Shown: positions 15,601-23,100 of the stretch, one piece after another | How positions within the stretch are numbered: position 1 is the first letter of the stretch | Layout: each line of letters begins with the position of its first letter | Assembly: GCA_034189755.1 (NCBI GenBank) | Contig: JAXIHJ010000045.1 | Coordinates: 1 to 38,070, forward strand | DNA length: 38,070 nucleotides | Direction of reading: 5' to 3' | Origin: JAXIHJ01 sp034189755 | GTDB lineage: Bacteria > Planctomycetota > Phycisphaerae > SM23-33 | Program-made: the position numbers and the translations under genes | Notes under the pieces: model-generated | Told to the model about the DNA's origin: nothing | What the model saw: the letters and a program-made list of their open reading frames with translations, nothing else | Database searches by the model: none

Positions 15601-16201
15601 CCTGGGCTGCATGATCGCCTCGACCCGGACGACCTTCACCCGAAGAGATAACCGCAAGATGCTCATGCTCAGCATCGAGGACCTGGCCGGCAAATGCGAA
15701 GCTGTGGCCTTCCCCGACACATACGAGCAGTTCGGCCAATTGCTTCAGCCGGAACAGATCGTCTTCCTGCGCGGGGTAATCGACCGGCGGCGCGAGCGGC
15801 CTGGTTTTCGCATCGACGAAGCCATCGCAATTGAGGCCGCCCTCGCCCGACTGACCGGTGCAATTCATCTGCGGCTGCCTCCCGGTTTCAAAGAGAAACT
15901 CCTCCGGCAAATAGGCGAGGTCTTGAAGCGCCATAGCGGCCAATGCCCCGTCTTCTTCGAGCTGCGACCTGCCTGCCGCAACGACGCCTGTGCGATCATC
16001 CAGGCGGCGCAGGGCTGCTACGTCAACCCCACGCACGCGCTGGTAACCGAACTTATCGAGATACTTGGCGAGGAAGAGAACCTCCTGTTGAGGCCCAGGC
16101 GCATCAACGGCAACGGCGGCGCTAATCGAAATTACAGGGCGAACGGGCGCAGAAACTTCAACCATAATCGTCCCAGGGCGACCGCGTCGCCGGACGGGTA
16201 A
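12665..16201 (+). CDS. dnaE: DNA polymerase III alpha subunit
   Basis: The 1178-residue protein is the replicative polymerase catalytic subunit. The N-terminal PHP domain begins FVHLHVHSHYSLLDGANR, with the metal-binding histidines intact. The palm carries GARGSGCATLLGYCLG and DPDFDIDM with two catalytic aspartates, and the third is in GLMKMDFLGLRTL near residue 545. The FAGYGFNKAHS segment, a helix-hairpin-helix region and a C-terminal OB fold follow. Length matches the DnaE1 type (about 1150-1200). There is no fused exonuclease domain. It is directly followed by dnaA, 215 bases later, without dnaN or recF in between. Confidence 0.97.
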   Translation: MDGFVHLHVHSHYSLLDGANRITDLIATAKSHGMKALALTDHGNLFGAIDFYTTAKAGGVKPILGIEAYISPTTRSDRTMGNIQTAAYHLILLAMNDTGWRNLLKLSSLAYLEGFYYRPRIDRELLSEFGEGLICTTACLGGEVSSALLAGRQKQARKIAGQYLDIFGPERFFIEVQNQHLPDQDKANPLLMDLAGQLGVGIVGTNDVHFLERGDKPAHEVLTCISTGKMLAEGGALAYSPEVFLKSPEQMRQALQALPGAADNTLKIAERCNLKLDFSAKHLPVFQPPDGSSPEQYLRRIAFEGLKRRCTADVSDEYVKRLERELQVIESKGYCSYFLIVHDFVQYAQRNNIPIGARGSGCATLLGYCLGIVQLDPIRYGLLFERWTDPQRDEDPDFDIDMCQEGRASVIRYVREKYGHVAQIITYGTLKARAVVRDVGRVMGIPLTEVDAIAKKVPEGLGVTLQSALETEPELKRMYNSDPRVQELIDHGRKLEGLARHAGVHAAGVIVADKPLDNVVPLCKQADGDDVITQWDGPTCEKVGLMKMDFLGLRTLTTIQRARDLVRQKTGKDIDPETLPLDDPKVFKLFRRGQTDGVFQFESDGMKNVLLQMQPTRIEDLIAANAMYRPGPMELIPTYCARKNATEPAPSLHPLVDDILAETYGIMVYQEQVMQVLNRLGKLPLNRALTLIKAISKKKQKTIAAERSSFIDGAKENGITEEEARRLTELIMKFAGYGFNKAHSTRYAIVAYQTAYFKVHYPQEFLAATLTFECGDTDKVVKYMADAERMGIKTAPPDINTCGCDFAVDGQQVRFGLAAVKGVGAKAVDAITQARRQAGRFSDLYNFCEIADLRVVNRATIEALIKCGAFDSLGAHRAAMIAGLDNAISLGQQAAADRRSGQMSFFGGAANEPQQPASRFPDVEPWSEAHLLAAEKETLGFYITSHPLVRYGRELTSLSQPDGINFSQLEHYGDGTPAVLGCMIASTRTTFTRRDNRKMLMLSIEDLAGKCEAVAFPDTYEQFGQLLQPEQIVFLRGVIDRRRERPGFRIDEAIAIEAALARLTGAIHLRLPPGFKEKLLRQIGEVLKRHSGQCPVFFELRPACRNDACAIIQAAQGCYVNPTHALVTELIEILGEEENLLLRPRRINGNGGANRNYRANGRRNFNHNRPRATASPDG

Positions 16202-16226
16202 AAATCGACCGTACTTATTTTTCGCT

Positions 16227-16255
16227 TTGACTTGCCGGCCAGGCGGTATTAGACT
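16227..16255 (+). promoter_or_regulatory. dnaA promoter
   Basis: TTGACT (16227-16232) and TAGACT (16250-16255) are 17 bases apart. The leader would be about 155 bases. A one-mismatch DnaA box (TGTGGGTAA, 16408-16416, minus orientation) abuts the start codon, which could allow autoregulation. Confidence 0.5.
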
Positions 16256-16416
16256 CCCGTTGTCATGCTGGAGGCTTAGCCAGCGAACGGATGTTACAAT
16301 TCTGCTCCACGGACGGGGCTGGCACCTGAGGCTATGCCGGAAGCATAATCTGGGTTCTGAAGTGTTGCATTGTTCTTTCGCTGCGCGCATGGCGCGCCTG
16401 GAAAGGTTGTGGGTAA

Positions 16417-17742
16417 ATGGCGGTGGTGGAGCAGGCGTTGTGGCAAAGAATCATTCAGCGGGTCATCGCTGAAGGCGGCAACATTATTCGGCCGTGGTTC
16501 ACCAAACTCGATCCGATCTCACTGGAGCACGGTCTGCTGGAGATCGAGGTGCCTACCCGCCGCGAACAGTCGTACTGCCGGCGGCATGCTGCACGCCTTT
16601 TCACCGAAGCCGCCCAAGCGGCGACCGGGCGGCTGGTCGGGGTTTGTTTTCTAACCAGCGCACAGCGGCCCGATGAGCAGGATGGGTCGGACGCGACCGA
16701 AACCGAAGCGGAAACCCTGTTTTCCCCCGACTATACCTTCGACAGCTTCGTCATCGGGCCGTGCAACCGCCTAGCCCATGCGGCCTGCCTGGCCGTTACC
16801 GAGTCGCCCGGCAAGACGTACAACCCGCTGTTTATTTACGGTAACGTCGGCCTGGGCAAAACACACCTGCTGCACGCCGCCTGCCGGAAAATTATCGACA
16901 GATGCGGCGGGCCGAGGACCAGTATTTCACTATTGTCGTGCGAAACGTTCGTGAACCACTTCATTGAGGCCGTCGAGCGAGGCCAACTGCACGAGTTCCG
17001 CTACCGCTACCGCCACGCCGACCTGCTGGTCGTCGATGATATCCAGTTCCTGGCCGGCCATGAACAGACCCAGGAGGAGTTCTTCCATACGTTCAACACG
17101 CTTTATCAGTCTCAGAAGCAGATTATTCTCACCAGCGATCGAGGCCCGGGGCAAATTACCGACCTAGAGGAGCGGCTGGTCAGCCGGTTCAATTGGGGCC
17201 TGGTCGCCCGAATCGACAAACCCTGCTACGAGACCAGGGTAGCGATCGTCCGCAAGAAGGCGCGCTTAAGGAACATCGATCTGCCCGAAGACGTCGTCTG
17301 CTTCATCGCCGGCACTATCGATTCCAACACCCGCGAGCTGGAAGGCGCCATCGCCAAGGTTGCGATGCTGGCACAGGTCTCCGACCGCCGGATCGACCTG
17401 GCCCTGGCTGAAGAGGCGCTGGGAACCGACCCTGCCAGCCAGGGCAGAGAGATTACCATTGAAGACATCCTCAACGCCGTCATGAGCCGATACGGCGTCC
17501 GGCTCGCCGACTTGCAGTCCAAGAAGCGCAGCCGCTCAATCGCCTTCCCGCGGCAGATATGCATGTTCCTGGCCAGGCGGCTGACGCGGCACAGCCTCGA
17601 GGAAATCGGCGGATACTTCGGCGGGCGGGACCACACCACCGTCCTGCACGCCCACCGCACCATCGAGGGGCTGTACACAAACGACTTGCAGTTTCAGGCC
17701 ACCCTTGAGACCATCACACAAGAACTGCACGCCTGCACTTAG
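16417..17742 (+). CDS. dnaA: Chromosomal replication initiator protein DnaA
   Basis: The 441-residue protein has all four DnaA domains. Domain I spans about residues 1-85, and domain II is a short acidic linker (DEQDGSDATETEAE). The AAA+ domain III has a Walker A GNVGLGKTH and Walker B LLVVDDIQFL. Domain IV carries the DnaA signature GGRDHTTVLHAHRTIE. The Walker A first variable position is Asn instead of the more usual Gly or Pro; the catalytic GKT is unchanged. AAAGG lies ten bases upstream of the ATG. The downstream spacer holds DnaA-box matches and is the likely origin. Confidence 0.97.
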   Translation: MAVVEQALWQRIIQRVIAEGGNIIRPWFTKLDPISLEHGLLEIEVPTRREQSYCRRHAARLFTEAAQAATGRLVGVCFLTSAQRPDEQDGSDATETEAETLFSPDYTFDSFVIGPCNRLAHAACLAVTESPGKTYNPLFIYGNVGLGKTHLLHAACRKIIDRCGGPRTSISLLSCETFVNHFIEAVERGQLHEFRYRYRHADLLVVDDIQFLAGHEQTQEEFFHTFNTLYQSQKQIILTSDRGPGQITDLEERLVSRFNWGLVARIDKPCYETRVAIVRKKARLRNIDLPEDVVCFIAGTIDSNTRELEGAIAKVAMLAQVSDRRIDLALAEEALGTDPASQGREITIEDILNAVMSRYGVRLADLQSKKRSRSIAFPRQICMFLARRLTRHSLEEIGGYFGGRDHTTVLHAHRTIEGLYTNDLQFQATLETITQELHACT

Positions 17743-18071
17743 AGGGCTTCGCGGCTCTCAGCTTTCAACAAGCCCTTGTGGATAAGCTTCGGGTACCTTG
17801 TTCGTCGCCGCAGCACAGAGCCGGTGGCCGCCATCCGTAGCCCGCCCACCACGTTGCGCCATGGCCTAAAACAGGCGCTTTGCCAATACGACGGACCAGC
17901 ACAAACAACAGGTTTTCCACGTGCCTTCGGCGTCTGCTGGTTGGCTGTAAGGGCTTTTATCAAAGAGCTTTACTTCATCGCTGGGGCGTTTAGCCACAGT
18001 CCTCACAGGCCCTATCAGTGCTACGATTACTTATTGGCTTAAATACTTATTAACAGCGTACCCCGTTGATG
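17743..18071. other. Candidate replication origin (oriC) downstream of dnaA
   Basis: This 329-base gene-free spacer between dnaA and the convergent trmB contains one perfect DnaA box (17777-17785, minus), a one-mismatch box TTAGCCACA (17990-17998, plus), and two two-mismatch boxes (TTTTCCACG, 17913-17921; TTATTAACA, 18047-18055). An AT-rich stretch from about 18021 to 18060 could be the unwinding element. Spacers next to dnaA are the commonest site of bacterial origins. The box number is modest, so the call is a good candidate rather than a certainty. Confidence 0.6.
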
Positions 18072-18719
18072 TCAGATGTACCGCAAGCCAGCTATAGAGT
18101 AGAAGACCCGTCCCTGGGCAGCATACTTACGTTCGAAGTTTGTAATTACAGACCTGCCGCCGAAGCAGGCGGAGCGTGGAGACAGTATGCGTCCAAGGCC
18201 CTTTGTAGCCTGCACCACCCGCCGGATTTGCAGGAAGTATGCCAGGTGGTCGGTGGTGCATATTAGTTGGCCGCCCGGCTTAAGTGTCCGCCGCAGCTCA
18301 GCAGCGAAAGCCGGCTGGATAAGCCGGCGGTGGTAATGCCTCCGTTTCGGCCAGGGGTCCGGAAAGTAAATGTGCACGCGCCAGACGGTTCCTGAGGCCA
18401 AGGCGGTCCTGAAGAAATGCCCGGCCTCGGCCTGAAGCAGGCGCACGTTTGGCAACCCGGCGCGCCGCACGCGGTCGGCGGCGTAGTGGCAGTAGGCGCG
18501 GGCGTACTCTACACCGAGAAAGTTCAGCTCCGGCCTGGCCGCTGCGCGAGCCAGCAGGAAAGTGCCCTTGCCGCTGCCGATTTCAATCTCGACCGGCCTG
18601 GCGTTGCCGAAAACCGCCGCCAGGTCCAGGAGCCGGCCGGCCGCGGGCTCATCCAGCAGCGCACCGGTCGTGTCCCATCGCCGGTTGCGCGAACGACGCT
18701 TTGGCAGGCCCGATCTCAT
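18072..18719 (-). CDS. trmB: tRNA (guanine-N7-)-methyltransferase
   Basis: The 215-residue S-adenosylmethionine-dependent enzyme methylates G46 in tRNA variable loops. The SAM site is EIGSGKGTFLL, followed by FLGVEYA. The diagnostic TrmB motif is IYFPDPWPKRRHYHRRL, and the C-terminal TNFERK segment corresponds to the T-x-x-E-x-K motif. I prefer the ATG at 18719. An in-frame GTG at 18758 would add 13 residues, and neither start has a clear ribosome binding site. The DNA coding for the SACFGG segment (about 18149-18171) is palindromic and resembles other intergenic palindromes in this window. Confidence 0.9.
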   Translation of the reverse strand: MRSGLPKRRSRNRRWDTTGALLDEPAAGRLLDLAAVFGNARPVEIEIGSGKGTFLLARAAARPELNFLGVEYARAYCHYAADRVRRAGLPNVRLLQAEAGHFFRTALASGTVWRVHIYFPDPWPKRRHYHRRLIQPAFAAELRRTLKPGGQLICTTDHLAYFLQIRRVVQATKGLGRILSPRSACFGGRSVITNFERKYAAQGRVFYSIAGLRYI

Positions 18720-18798
18720 ATGTGCAGGATAGGTCTTGCCGGGGCGGCCTACAAGCACCGGACGTACTGCGCCGGATGGCCGGCGTGCCCCGAAGCCT

Positions 18799-19359
18799 TC
18801 ACCTCGCCAGGTGCGACAGCAGAATCCGCAGCCCTATAATCAACAAAACCACCCCGCCGACCAGGGCTGCCCAGCGCCGCCATCGTGCGCCGAGCCTGGA
18901 GCCAAAGCGTATGCCCACCACCGTCAGCAGCGCGGCGACCAGCCCGATGACCACGCTGGGCAACCAGATGGAAACCTGCAAAAAGGCCAGGCTCAGCCCG
19001 ACCGCCAGGGCGTCGATGCTGGTGGCCAGCGACAGCGCTATAAGCGTCAGGCCGCGTGTGGGATCCGGCTTGGCCGGGATACCGGCCTCGCTGATGGCGC
19101 CGTGCAGCATCTTTACGCCCAGCAGCACCAGCAGGCCGAAGGCCACCCAGTGATCGTAAGCGGCGATGCGCTGCGAGACCGCGGACCCGGCCACCCAGCC
19201 CAGGACGGGCATCATGAACTGGAACAGGCCGAAGTGCAGCGCCAGCCGATAGACATGTCGTGCGGTTACTTTGGGAAGCAACAGGCCCACGGCGACGGCG
19301 ACGGCAAAGGCGTCCATCGCCAACGCCACGGCAACGCTCAGCATGTTCAGCCAACTCAA
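18799..19359 (-). CDS. mntP: Manganese efflux pump MntP
   Basis: The 186-residue protein has six predicted membrane segments in two repeats of three, and both conserved acidic motifs of the MntP (DUF204) family: AMDAFAVAVAVG near residue 15 and ATSIDALAVGLS near residue 112. Members export Mn2+ from the cytoplasm. I looked for a yybP-ykoY manganese riboswitch upstream and did not see its conserved core. It diverges from the arsenic-type operon. Confidence 0.93.
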   Translation of the reverse strand: MSWLNMLSVAVALAMDAFAVAVAVGLLLPKVTARHVYRLALHFGLFQFMMPVLGWVAGSAVSQRIAAYDHWVAFGLLVLLGVKMLHGAISEAGIPAKPDPTRGLTLIALSLATSIDALAVGLSLAFLQVSIWLPSVVIGLVAALLTVVGIRFGSRLGARWRRWAALVGGVVLLIIGLRILLSHLAR

Positions 19360-19453
19360 GGTTATCGCTCCCAGCCGGGAAATTCACCGTCCCGCGGCCG
19401 ACCGGCCGTTAGACAGATGCGTTGTAACACAAATACACGCCAGGGGCCAAGTA

Positions 19454-19482
19454 TGGACATCCGTGGCAAAACATCCTATGAA
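19454..19482 (+). promoter_or_regulatory. Promoter of the arsenic-type operon
   Basis: TGGACA (19454-19459) and TATGAA (19477-19482) are 17 bases apart. An imperfect palindrome (19433-19454, ATAC-GCC/GGC-GTAT) overlaps the upstream edge and could be an operator. A mismatch-containing palindrome (19497-19517, GCCTGCCT/AGGCTGGC) lies in the leader. Confidence 0.4.
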
Positions 19483-19549
19483 TAACGGTGGCGGTTGCCT
19501 GCCTGCGGGAGGCTGGCTTAGCCGCCCGGCGGCTTTGGAGAAGATGCCC

Positions 19550-20710
19550 ATGAAGTTTGAGTGGAAAAGACCGGCGATAATTCTGGCTGTGTTCCTGGCG
19601 GCGTATTTCCTGCCGGTGGGCCAGGCCCGCTTCGACGGCGCCATCGGCGAGGCGCTGCGGCTGCTGCGAGGGTACGCCAGGCAGCACGTGCTGCTGTGTC
19701 TGGTGCCGGCGTTCTTCATCGCAGGCGCTATCGCCGTCTTCGTCGGCCAGGCGTCCGTGATGCGATACCTCGGCGCCAGGGCCAACAAGGTACTGGCCTA
19801 CGGCGTGGCGAGTGTTTCCGGCAGCATCCTGGCGGTCTGCTCCTGTACTGTGCTGCCGCTGTTCAGCGGCATATATCGGATGGGCGCGGGGCTGGGTCCG
19901 GCGACGGCGTTTCTATACTCCGGCCCGGCGATCAATGTCCTGGCGATTATCCTGACCGCCACGGTGATCGGGCCGACGTTGGGCGTTGCCCGCGCGGCGG
20001 GGGCGATTGTGTTCAGCATCGTTATCGGGCTGATTATGCAACTGGTCTTCGGCAAGCAGGATCGTGAAATTGCCCCGGCGGCGGTTGAGTCTGAGGCCCC
20101 GCCGGCCAAGCCGCTGTGGAAAAATGCATTGTTTTTGCTGTCGATGGTCGGCTTTCTGGTGGCCGCCAACTGGTCCGGCGGGGCGGGCGGGCTGTGGGCG
20201 GCGGTCCACTCCGTCCGTTGGGTTATCGCGGGCCTGTGTGTGGTGGCGACGGCTGCGATGCTGGCGCGGTGGTTCAGCCGCGGCGAGCTTCTGGAGTGGT
20301 GCGGTTCGACGTGGGCATTCGCCGGTCAGATACTGCCCTTGCTGTTCGCAGGCGTCCTGGTGGCGGGCTTTATGCTGGGCGCACCCGGCGGCGAGGGGCT
20401 GATACCCGCCCGCTGGGTGGAGCAGGCCGTCGGCGGCAATTCGCTTCGGGCGAACTTCTTTGCGGCGCTGGCCGGTGCGCTGATGTACTTCGCGACGCTT
20501 ACCGAGGTGCCGATTCTACAGGGGCTGCTCGGAGCAGGCATGGGCAAGGGCCCGGCCCTGGCGATGCTGCTGGCCGGCCCGGCGATTTCGCTGCCGAACA
20601 TGCTCGTCATCCGCAGCGTGATGGGCACGAAGAAGACGTTGGTGTACGTGGTGCTGGTGGTCGTGATGGCTACGGCTTCGGGCACGATTTTCGGCATGTT
20701 TTTCGGCTGA
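19550..20710 (+). CDS. DUF318/ArsP-type permease
   Basis: The 386-residue membrane protein has about ten hydrophobic segments in two homologous halves. The conserved AVCSCTVLPLFSG motif holds Cys97 and Cys99, and a second-half counterpart reads TEVPILQGLL. This is the PF03773 permease pattern. ArsP members of the family export trivalent organoarsenicals, whereas others have unknown substrates. The ATG at 19550 has GGAG nine bases upstream, while the ATG two codons earlier is too close to it. It heads an operon with ArsE/F/G-like genes, so a soft-metal or organoarsenical substrate is likely. Without substrate data I leave the symbol blank. Confidence 0.85.
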   Translation: MKFEWKRPAIILAVFLAAYFLPVGQARFDGAIGEALRLLRGYARQHVLLCLVPAFFIAGAIAVFVGQASVMRYLGARANKVLAYGVASVSGSILAVCSCTVLPLFSGIYRMGAGLGPATAFLYSGPAINVLAIILTATVIGPTLGVARAAGAIVFSIVIGLIMQLVFGKQDREIAPAAVESEAPPAKPLWKNALFLLSMVGFLVAANWSGGAGGLWAAVHSVRWVIAGLCVVATAAMLARWFSRGELLEWCGSTWAFAGQILPLLFAGVLVAGFMLGAPGGEGLIPARWVEQAVGGNSLRANFFAALAGALMYFATLTEVPILQGLLGAGMGKGPALAMLLAGPAISLPNMLVIRSVMGTKKTLVYVVLVVVMATASGTIFGMFFG

Positions 20711-20729
20711 TACAAAAGGCGGGTGCCGC

Positions 20730-20972
20730 ATGATGAAGATACAGATACTGGGTACGGGCTGTCCGAAATGCGAAAAGCTGGCGGCGAACGCAGAAGCCGC
20801 CGCCAAAACCGCGGGCATCGACTACGAACTGGTGAAGGTTACGGACATCAACGAGATCACGGCCTTCGGCGTGATGATGACGCCGGCCCTGGCCATAGAC
20901 GGCGAGGTCAAACTCAGCGGCCGGGTGCCGTCGTCGTCGGAGATTGTGAAAATTCTGGCATCTTTTGATTGA
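20730..20972 (+). CDS. arsE: Small thioredoxin-like protein, ArsE-like
   Basis: This 80-residue single-domain thioredoxin-fold protein has a Cys11-Pro-Lys-Cys14 active site and the cis-proline in MMTPALAIDG. It belongs to the short redox-active disulfide family that often accompanies DUF318 permeases. In the characterised arsEFG operon of Shewanella, ArsE and ArsF together reduce nitroaromatic arsenicals. Here it lies 19 bases after the permease and 35 bases before the arsF-like gene, which supports the name by context. The family itself is broader than ArsE. Confidence 0.75.
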   Translation: MMKIQILGTGCPKCEKLAANAEAAAKTAGIDYELVKVTDINEITAFGVMMTPALAIDGEVKLSGRVPSSSEIVKILASFD

Positions 20973-21007
20973 CGCCGAGCGCCCCGGCACAAAAGGCGAA
21001 GACAATT

Positions 21008-21535
21008 ATGAAACCCAGGGCTATTGTTACAGCAGGACTTCTAATATTCGTAGCTGTGAGCGTTGTGTATCTGATTGCCAAGGAAGCCGGCCGGCCGGCA
21101 ATATCGAGCAATCGGAAGCCGGTCGAGCCGGCGGGTTCTGGTCCAGGCACCGTGCCCGCGCGTAATCAGGTAGTCGACGCGCAATCACCCGTGGAGGTCA
21201 TCGTGTATTACTTCCACGGCAACTTTCGGTGCGCCAGTTGCAAAAAGATCGAAGCCTGGACACAGGAGGCCGCCCAAAACGCATTCGCGAAGGAAATCGA
21301 GCAAGGCAGGGTCGAATGGAGGCCGGTGAACATCGACACACCGGGCAATGAGCACTTTGTCCATGAGTACCGGCTCTATACCAAGTCGGTGATTCTGGCG
21401 AAGTTCAAAGACGGAAACCAAATGCGCTACAAGAATCTTGAGAAGATATGGCGGCTGCTTCACAGTCGAAGCGATTTTGAGGCATACATTTCCGACGAAA
21501 TCGCGTCTTTCCTCCGAGAACAGGGAGGCGGATGA
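21008..21535 (+). CDS. arsF: ArsF-family (nitroaryl arsenical reduction) membrane-anchored protein
   Basis: The 175-residue protein has one N-terminal membrane anchor (about residues 6-24) and a thioredoxin-like domain starting VEVIVYYFHGNFRCASCKK, with Cys75 and Cys78. This matches the ArsF family, whose experimentally studied member works with ArsE in reducing nitrophenyl arsenicals. The domain probably faces the periplasm. The ATG at 21008 is preferred over an in-frame start 13 codons earlier that overlaps the arsE end. Its stop codon overlaps the arsG start (ATGA), so the two are translationally coupled. Confidence 0.83.
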   Translation: MKPRAIVTAGLLIFVAVSVVYLIAKEAGRPAISSNRKPVEPAGSGPGTVPARNQVVDAQSPVEVIVYYFHGNFRCASCKKIEAWTQEAAQNAFAKEIEQGRVEWRPVNIDTPGNEHFVHEYRLYTKSVILAKFKDGNQMRYKNLEKIWRLLHSRSDFEAYISDEIASFLREQGGG

Positions 21536-22215
21536 TTTTTCTCGGTATCATCTCGGCCCTTTGGCTTGGGATACTTACATCGCTCAGCCCGTGTCCTCTT
21601 GCAACGAACATTGCGGCAATATCCTTTATCGGTAAGAGGGTCGGCAGCGGCCGCTATGTGCTGCTTTCGGGTCTGGCCTACACGTTGGGGCGAATGGCCA
21701 CATACCTTGGTGTCGGCGTCGTGGTGGTCTTGGGTGTGCTGTCCATACCGGGCGTCTCTGCATTTTTGCAGACCTACATGAACAAGATTCTCGGCCCGGT
21801 ACTTATTCTCGCGGGGATGTTCCTGCTGGGCCTGATCCGCCTGCGACCTGCCGGCGTGCTTGCCGGCAGAAAGGTGCAGGAGAAAGCCGAGCGTGGCGGG
21901 CTGCTCGCGGCGGGCCTCTTGGGGATCGTGTTTGCTTTGTCTTTTTGCCCGGTATCCGCGGCGCTGTTCTTCGGCGGCTTGGTGCCGCTGGCCTTGAAAC
22001 ACCAATCCGGCGTATTGTTTCCTTTGTTTTATGGTGTCGGGACCGCACTGCCGGTTATCGTCTTCGCCGTGTTGCTGGCGACAGGCGCAAGGTTTGTGGG
22101 AGCAGCCTTCAACGGGCTTACACAAGTGGAGAAGTGGAGCCGAAGAATCACGGGCGCGACATTCATTGTGGTGGGGATCTACTATTCCCTGGCGTACATT
22201 TTTGATTTGTTGTGA
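21532..22215 (+). CDS. arsG: ArsG-family (aminobenzylarsenical efflux) permease, CcdA/DsbD-like
   Basis: The 227-residue membrane protein has six or seven hydrophobic segments and the CcdA-like layout with a conserved cysteine in each half: SLSPCPLATNIAAIS near residue 20 and SFCPVSAALFFGG near residue 140. ArsG-family members are described as exporters of trivalent aromatic arsenicals, while related CcdA proteins carry electrons across the membrane. The four-base overlap with arsF and the position after arsE support the ArsG assignment. An electron-transfer role that feeds the ArsF thioredoxin domain is a reasonable alternative. Confidence 0.83.
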   Translation: MIFLGIISALWLGILTSLSPCPLATNIAAISFIGKRVGSGRYVLLSGLAYTLGRMATYLGVGVVVVLGVLSIPGVSAFLQTYMNKILGPVLILAGMFLLGLIRLRPAGVLAGRKVQEKAERGGLLAAGLLGIVFALSFCPVSAALFFGGLVPLALKHQSGVLFPLFYGVGTALPVIVFAVLLATGARFVGAAFNGLTQVEKWSRRITGATFIVVGIYYSLAYIFDLL

Positions 22216-22262
22216 AGGTGTAGCCGTCCAGGTGTCGGCGCGAAGAAGCCAGGAGAACGCAA

Positions 22263-22532
22263 ATGAGCGACATTGTTGTTACCAAACCCTCCGAGCAGAC
22301 CTTGAAAGAAATGGCTGTGGAGAGCTGGCCGATCTGGACCTGCGAAAAATCAACCTTCGACTGGCACTACGACCAGAAGGAGACCTGCTACCTGCTGGCC
22401 GGCGACGTTACCATCAAAGCCGGTAGCGAGGAGGTCCGCTTCGGCAGCGGCGACATGGTTGTTTTTCCCGAAGGCCTGGAGTGCGTCTGGCAGGTAAACG
22501 CGCCGGTGAAGAAGCATTACAAGTTCGGCTGA
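22263..22532 (+). CDS. Small cupin-domain protein
   Basis: This 89-residue single cupin barrel resembles the Cupin_3/EutQ-like group. The first motif region reads STFDWHYDQKETCYLLAG and the second FGSGDMVVFPEGLECVWQV. It lies 47 bases after arsG with a ribosome binding site (GGAG, about eight bases upstream of the ATG), so it is the last gene of the arsenic-type operon. Function is unknown. Small cupins of this kind are often predicted metal-binding or sensing proteins. Convergent with the next gene. Confidence 0.85.
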   Translation: MSDIVVTKPSEQTLKEMAVESWPIWTCEKSTFDWHYDQKETCYLLAGDVTIKAGSEEVRFGSGDMVVFPEGLECVWQVNAPVKKHYKFG

Positions 22533-22586
22533 CGCCTGATTAGACCAGGTGCGCTGTTTGGTCGGCTCGCGGAGAATAGCGGCTTA

Positions 22587-22835
22587 TCACTGCTGAGCGA
22601 CGGTCCGTCGTCTCGGGCGGAACAGCACGATCACCAGGCCGGTCAGGAGAATTCCCATCATTGCGAATCCCAGGTGGGGTGACGCGTCAGCTTGCGGGGA
22701 CGAAGCCAGCGGGCTTGCCGCCGAAGCGTCCGGGACGTTCTGAACACCGAAGCTTAAGCTTTGGACAACGAAGATAACGACTAGAATACAGACTCCAACT
22801 AAAGCGAGACTCCTGGCAAAACCCATCCGGAACAT
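22587..22835 (-). CDS. Small membrane protein of unknown function
   Basis: The 82-residue protein has an N-terminal hydrophobic segment (about 8-28), a Ser/Ala/Pro-rich middle and a second segment (about 55-72) ending in FRPRRRTVAQQ. The basic tail suggests a cytoplasmic C-terminus after a surface-located loop. I do not recognise a family. It is nevertheless likely to be real, because GGGAGAGG precedes the ATG and a near-consensus promoter (22940-22967) lies 100 bases upstream. Confidence 0.65.
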   Translation of the reverse strand: MFRMGFARSLALVGVCILVVIFVVQSLSFGVQNVPDASAASPLASSPQADASPHLGFAMMGILLTGLVIVLFRPRRRTVAQQ

Positions 22836-22939
22836 ATCCTCTCCCTACCTTCCGTTGAAGAACTCAGATAACTAGGCTCACTTGAATCGACAGGAACAAC
22901 TGGCGTTGAACAGCCCTCACGCCCTCACAATACCCCATC

Positions 22940-22967
22940 ATTGTACAGCAAGTTCCCAATATGTCAA
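22940..22967 (-). promoter_or_regulatory. Near-consensus promoter for the small membrane protein
   Basis: TTGACA (22962-22967) and TACAAT (22940-22945) on the minus strand are 16 bases apart. The predicted start is near 22933, giving a leader of about 98 bases. Confidence 0.7.
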
Positions 22968-23040
22968 GAGGAAAGTCCGCTTTTACACCAAAAACCAGCC
23001 AAGATGTTCACCTTACATCGGATAGGAGCTGTATTGATCA

Positions 23041-23083
23041 TGTTCCGGGGCCTCATTCGGGGGCGAATCGGCCGGTTGGAACA
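23041..23083 (-). terminator. Bulged hairpin at the end of the lipoprotein operon
   Basis: TGTTCC (23041-23046) pairs with GGAACA (23078-23083), GGCC (23049-23052) with GGCC (23070-23073), and ATTCG (23055-23059) with CGAAT (23064-23068). It starts 17 bases after the last stop codon of the minus-strand operon. There is no T-run, so it may stabilise an RNA end or act with Rho. Confidence 0.35.
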
Positions 23084-23100
23084 TTATTGAGGGCCTTGTG

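Noticed and set aside
15506..16390. 294-codon minus-strand ORF opposite dnaE
   Set aside because: It is a shadow of the dnaE coding frame in GC-rich DNA, without family features.
18149..18171. Inserted palindromic repeat in trmB
   Set aside because: The encoded segment fits normal TrmB length and the frame is intact, so an insertion is not needed.
19360..19460. yybP-ykoY manganese riboswitch upstream of mntP
   Set aside because: The conserved purine-rich core is not present.
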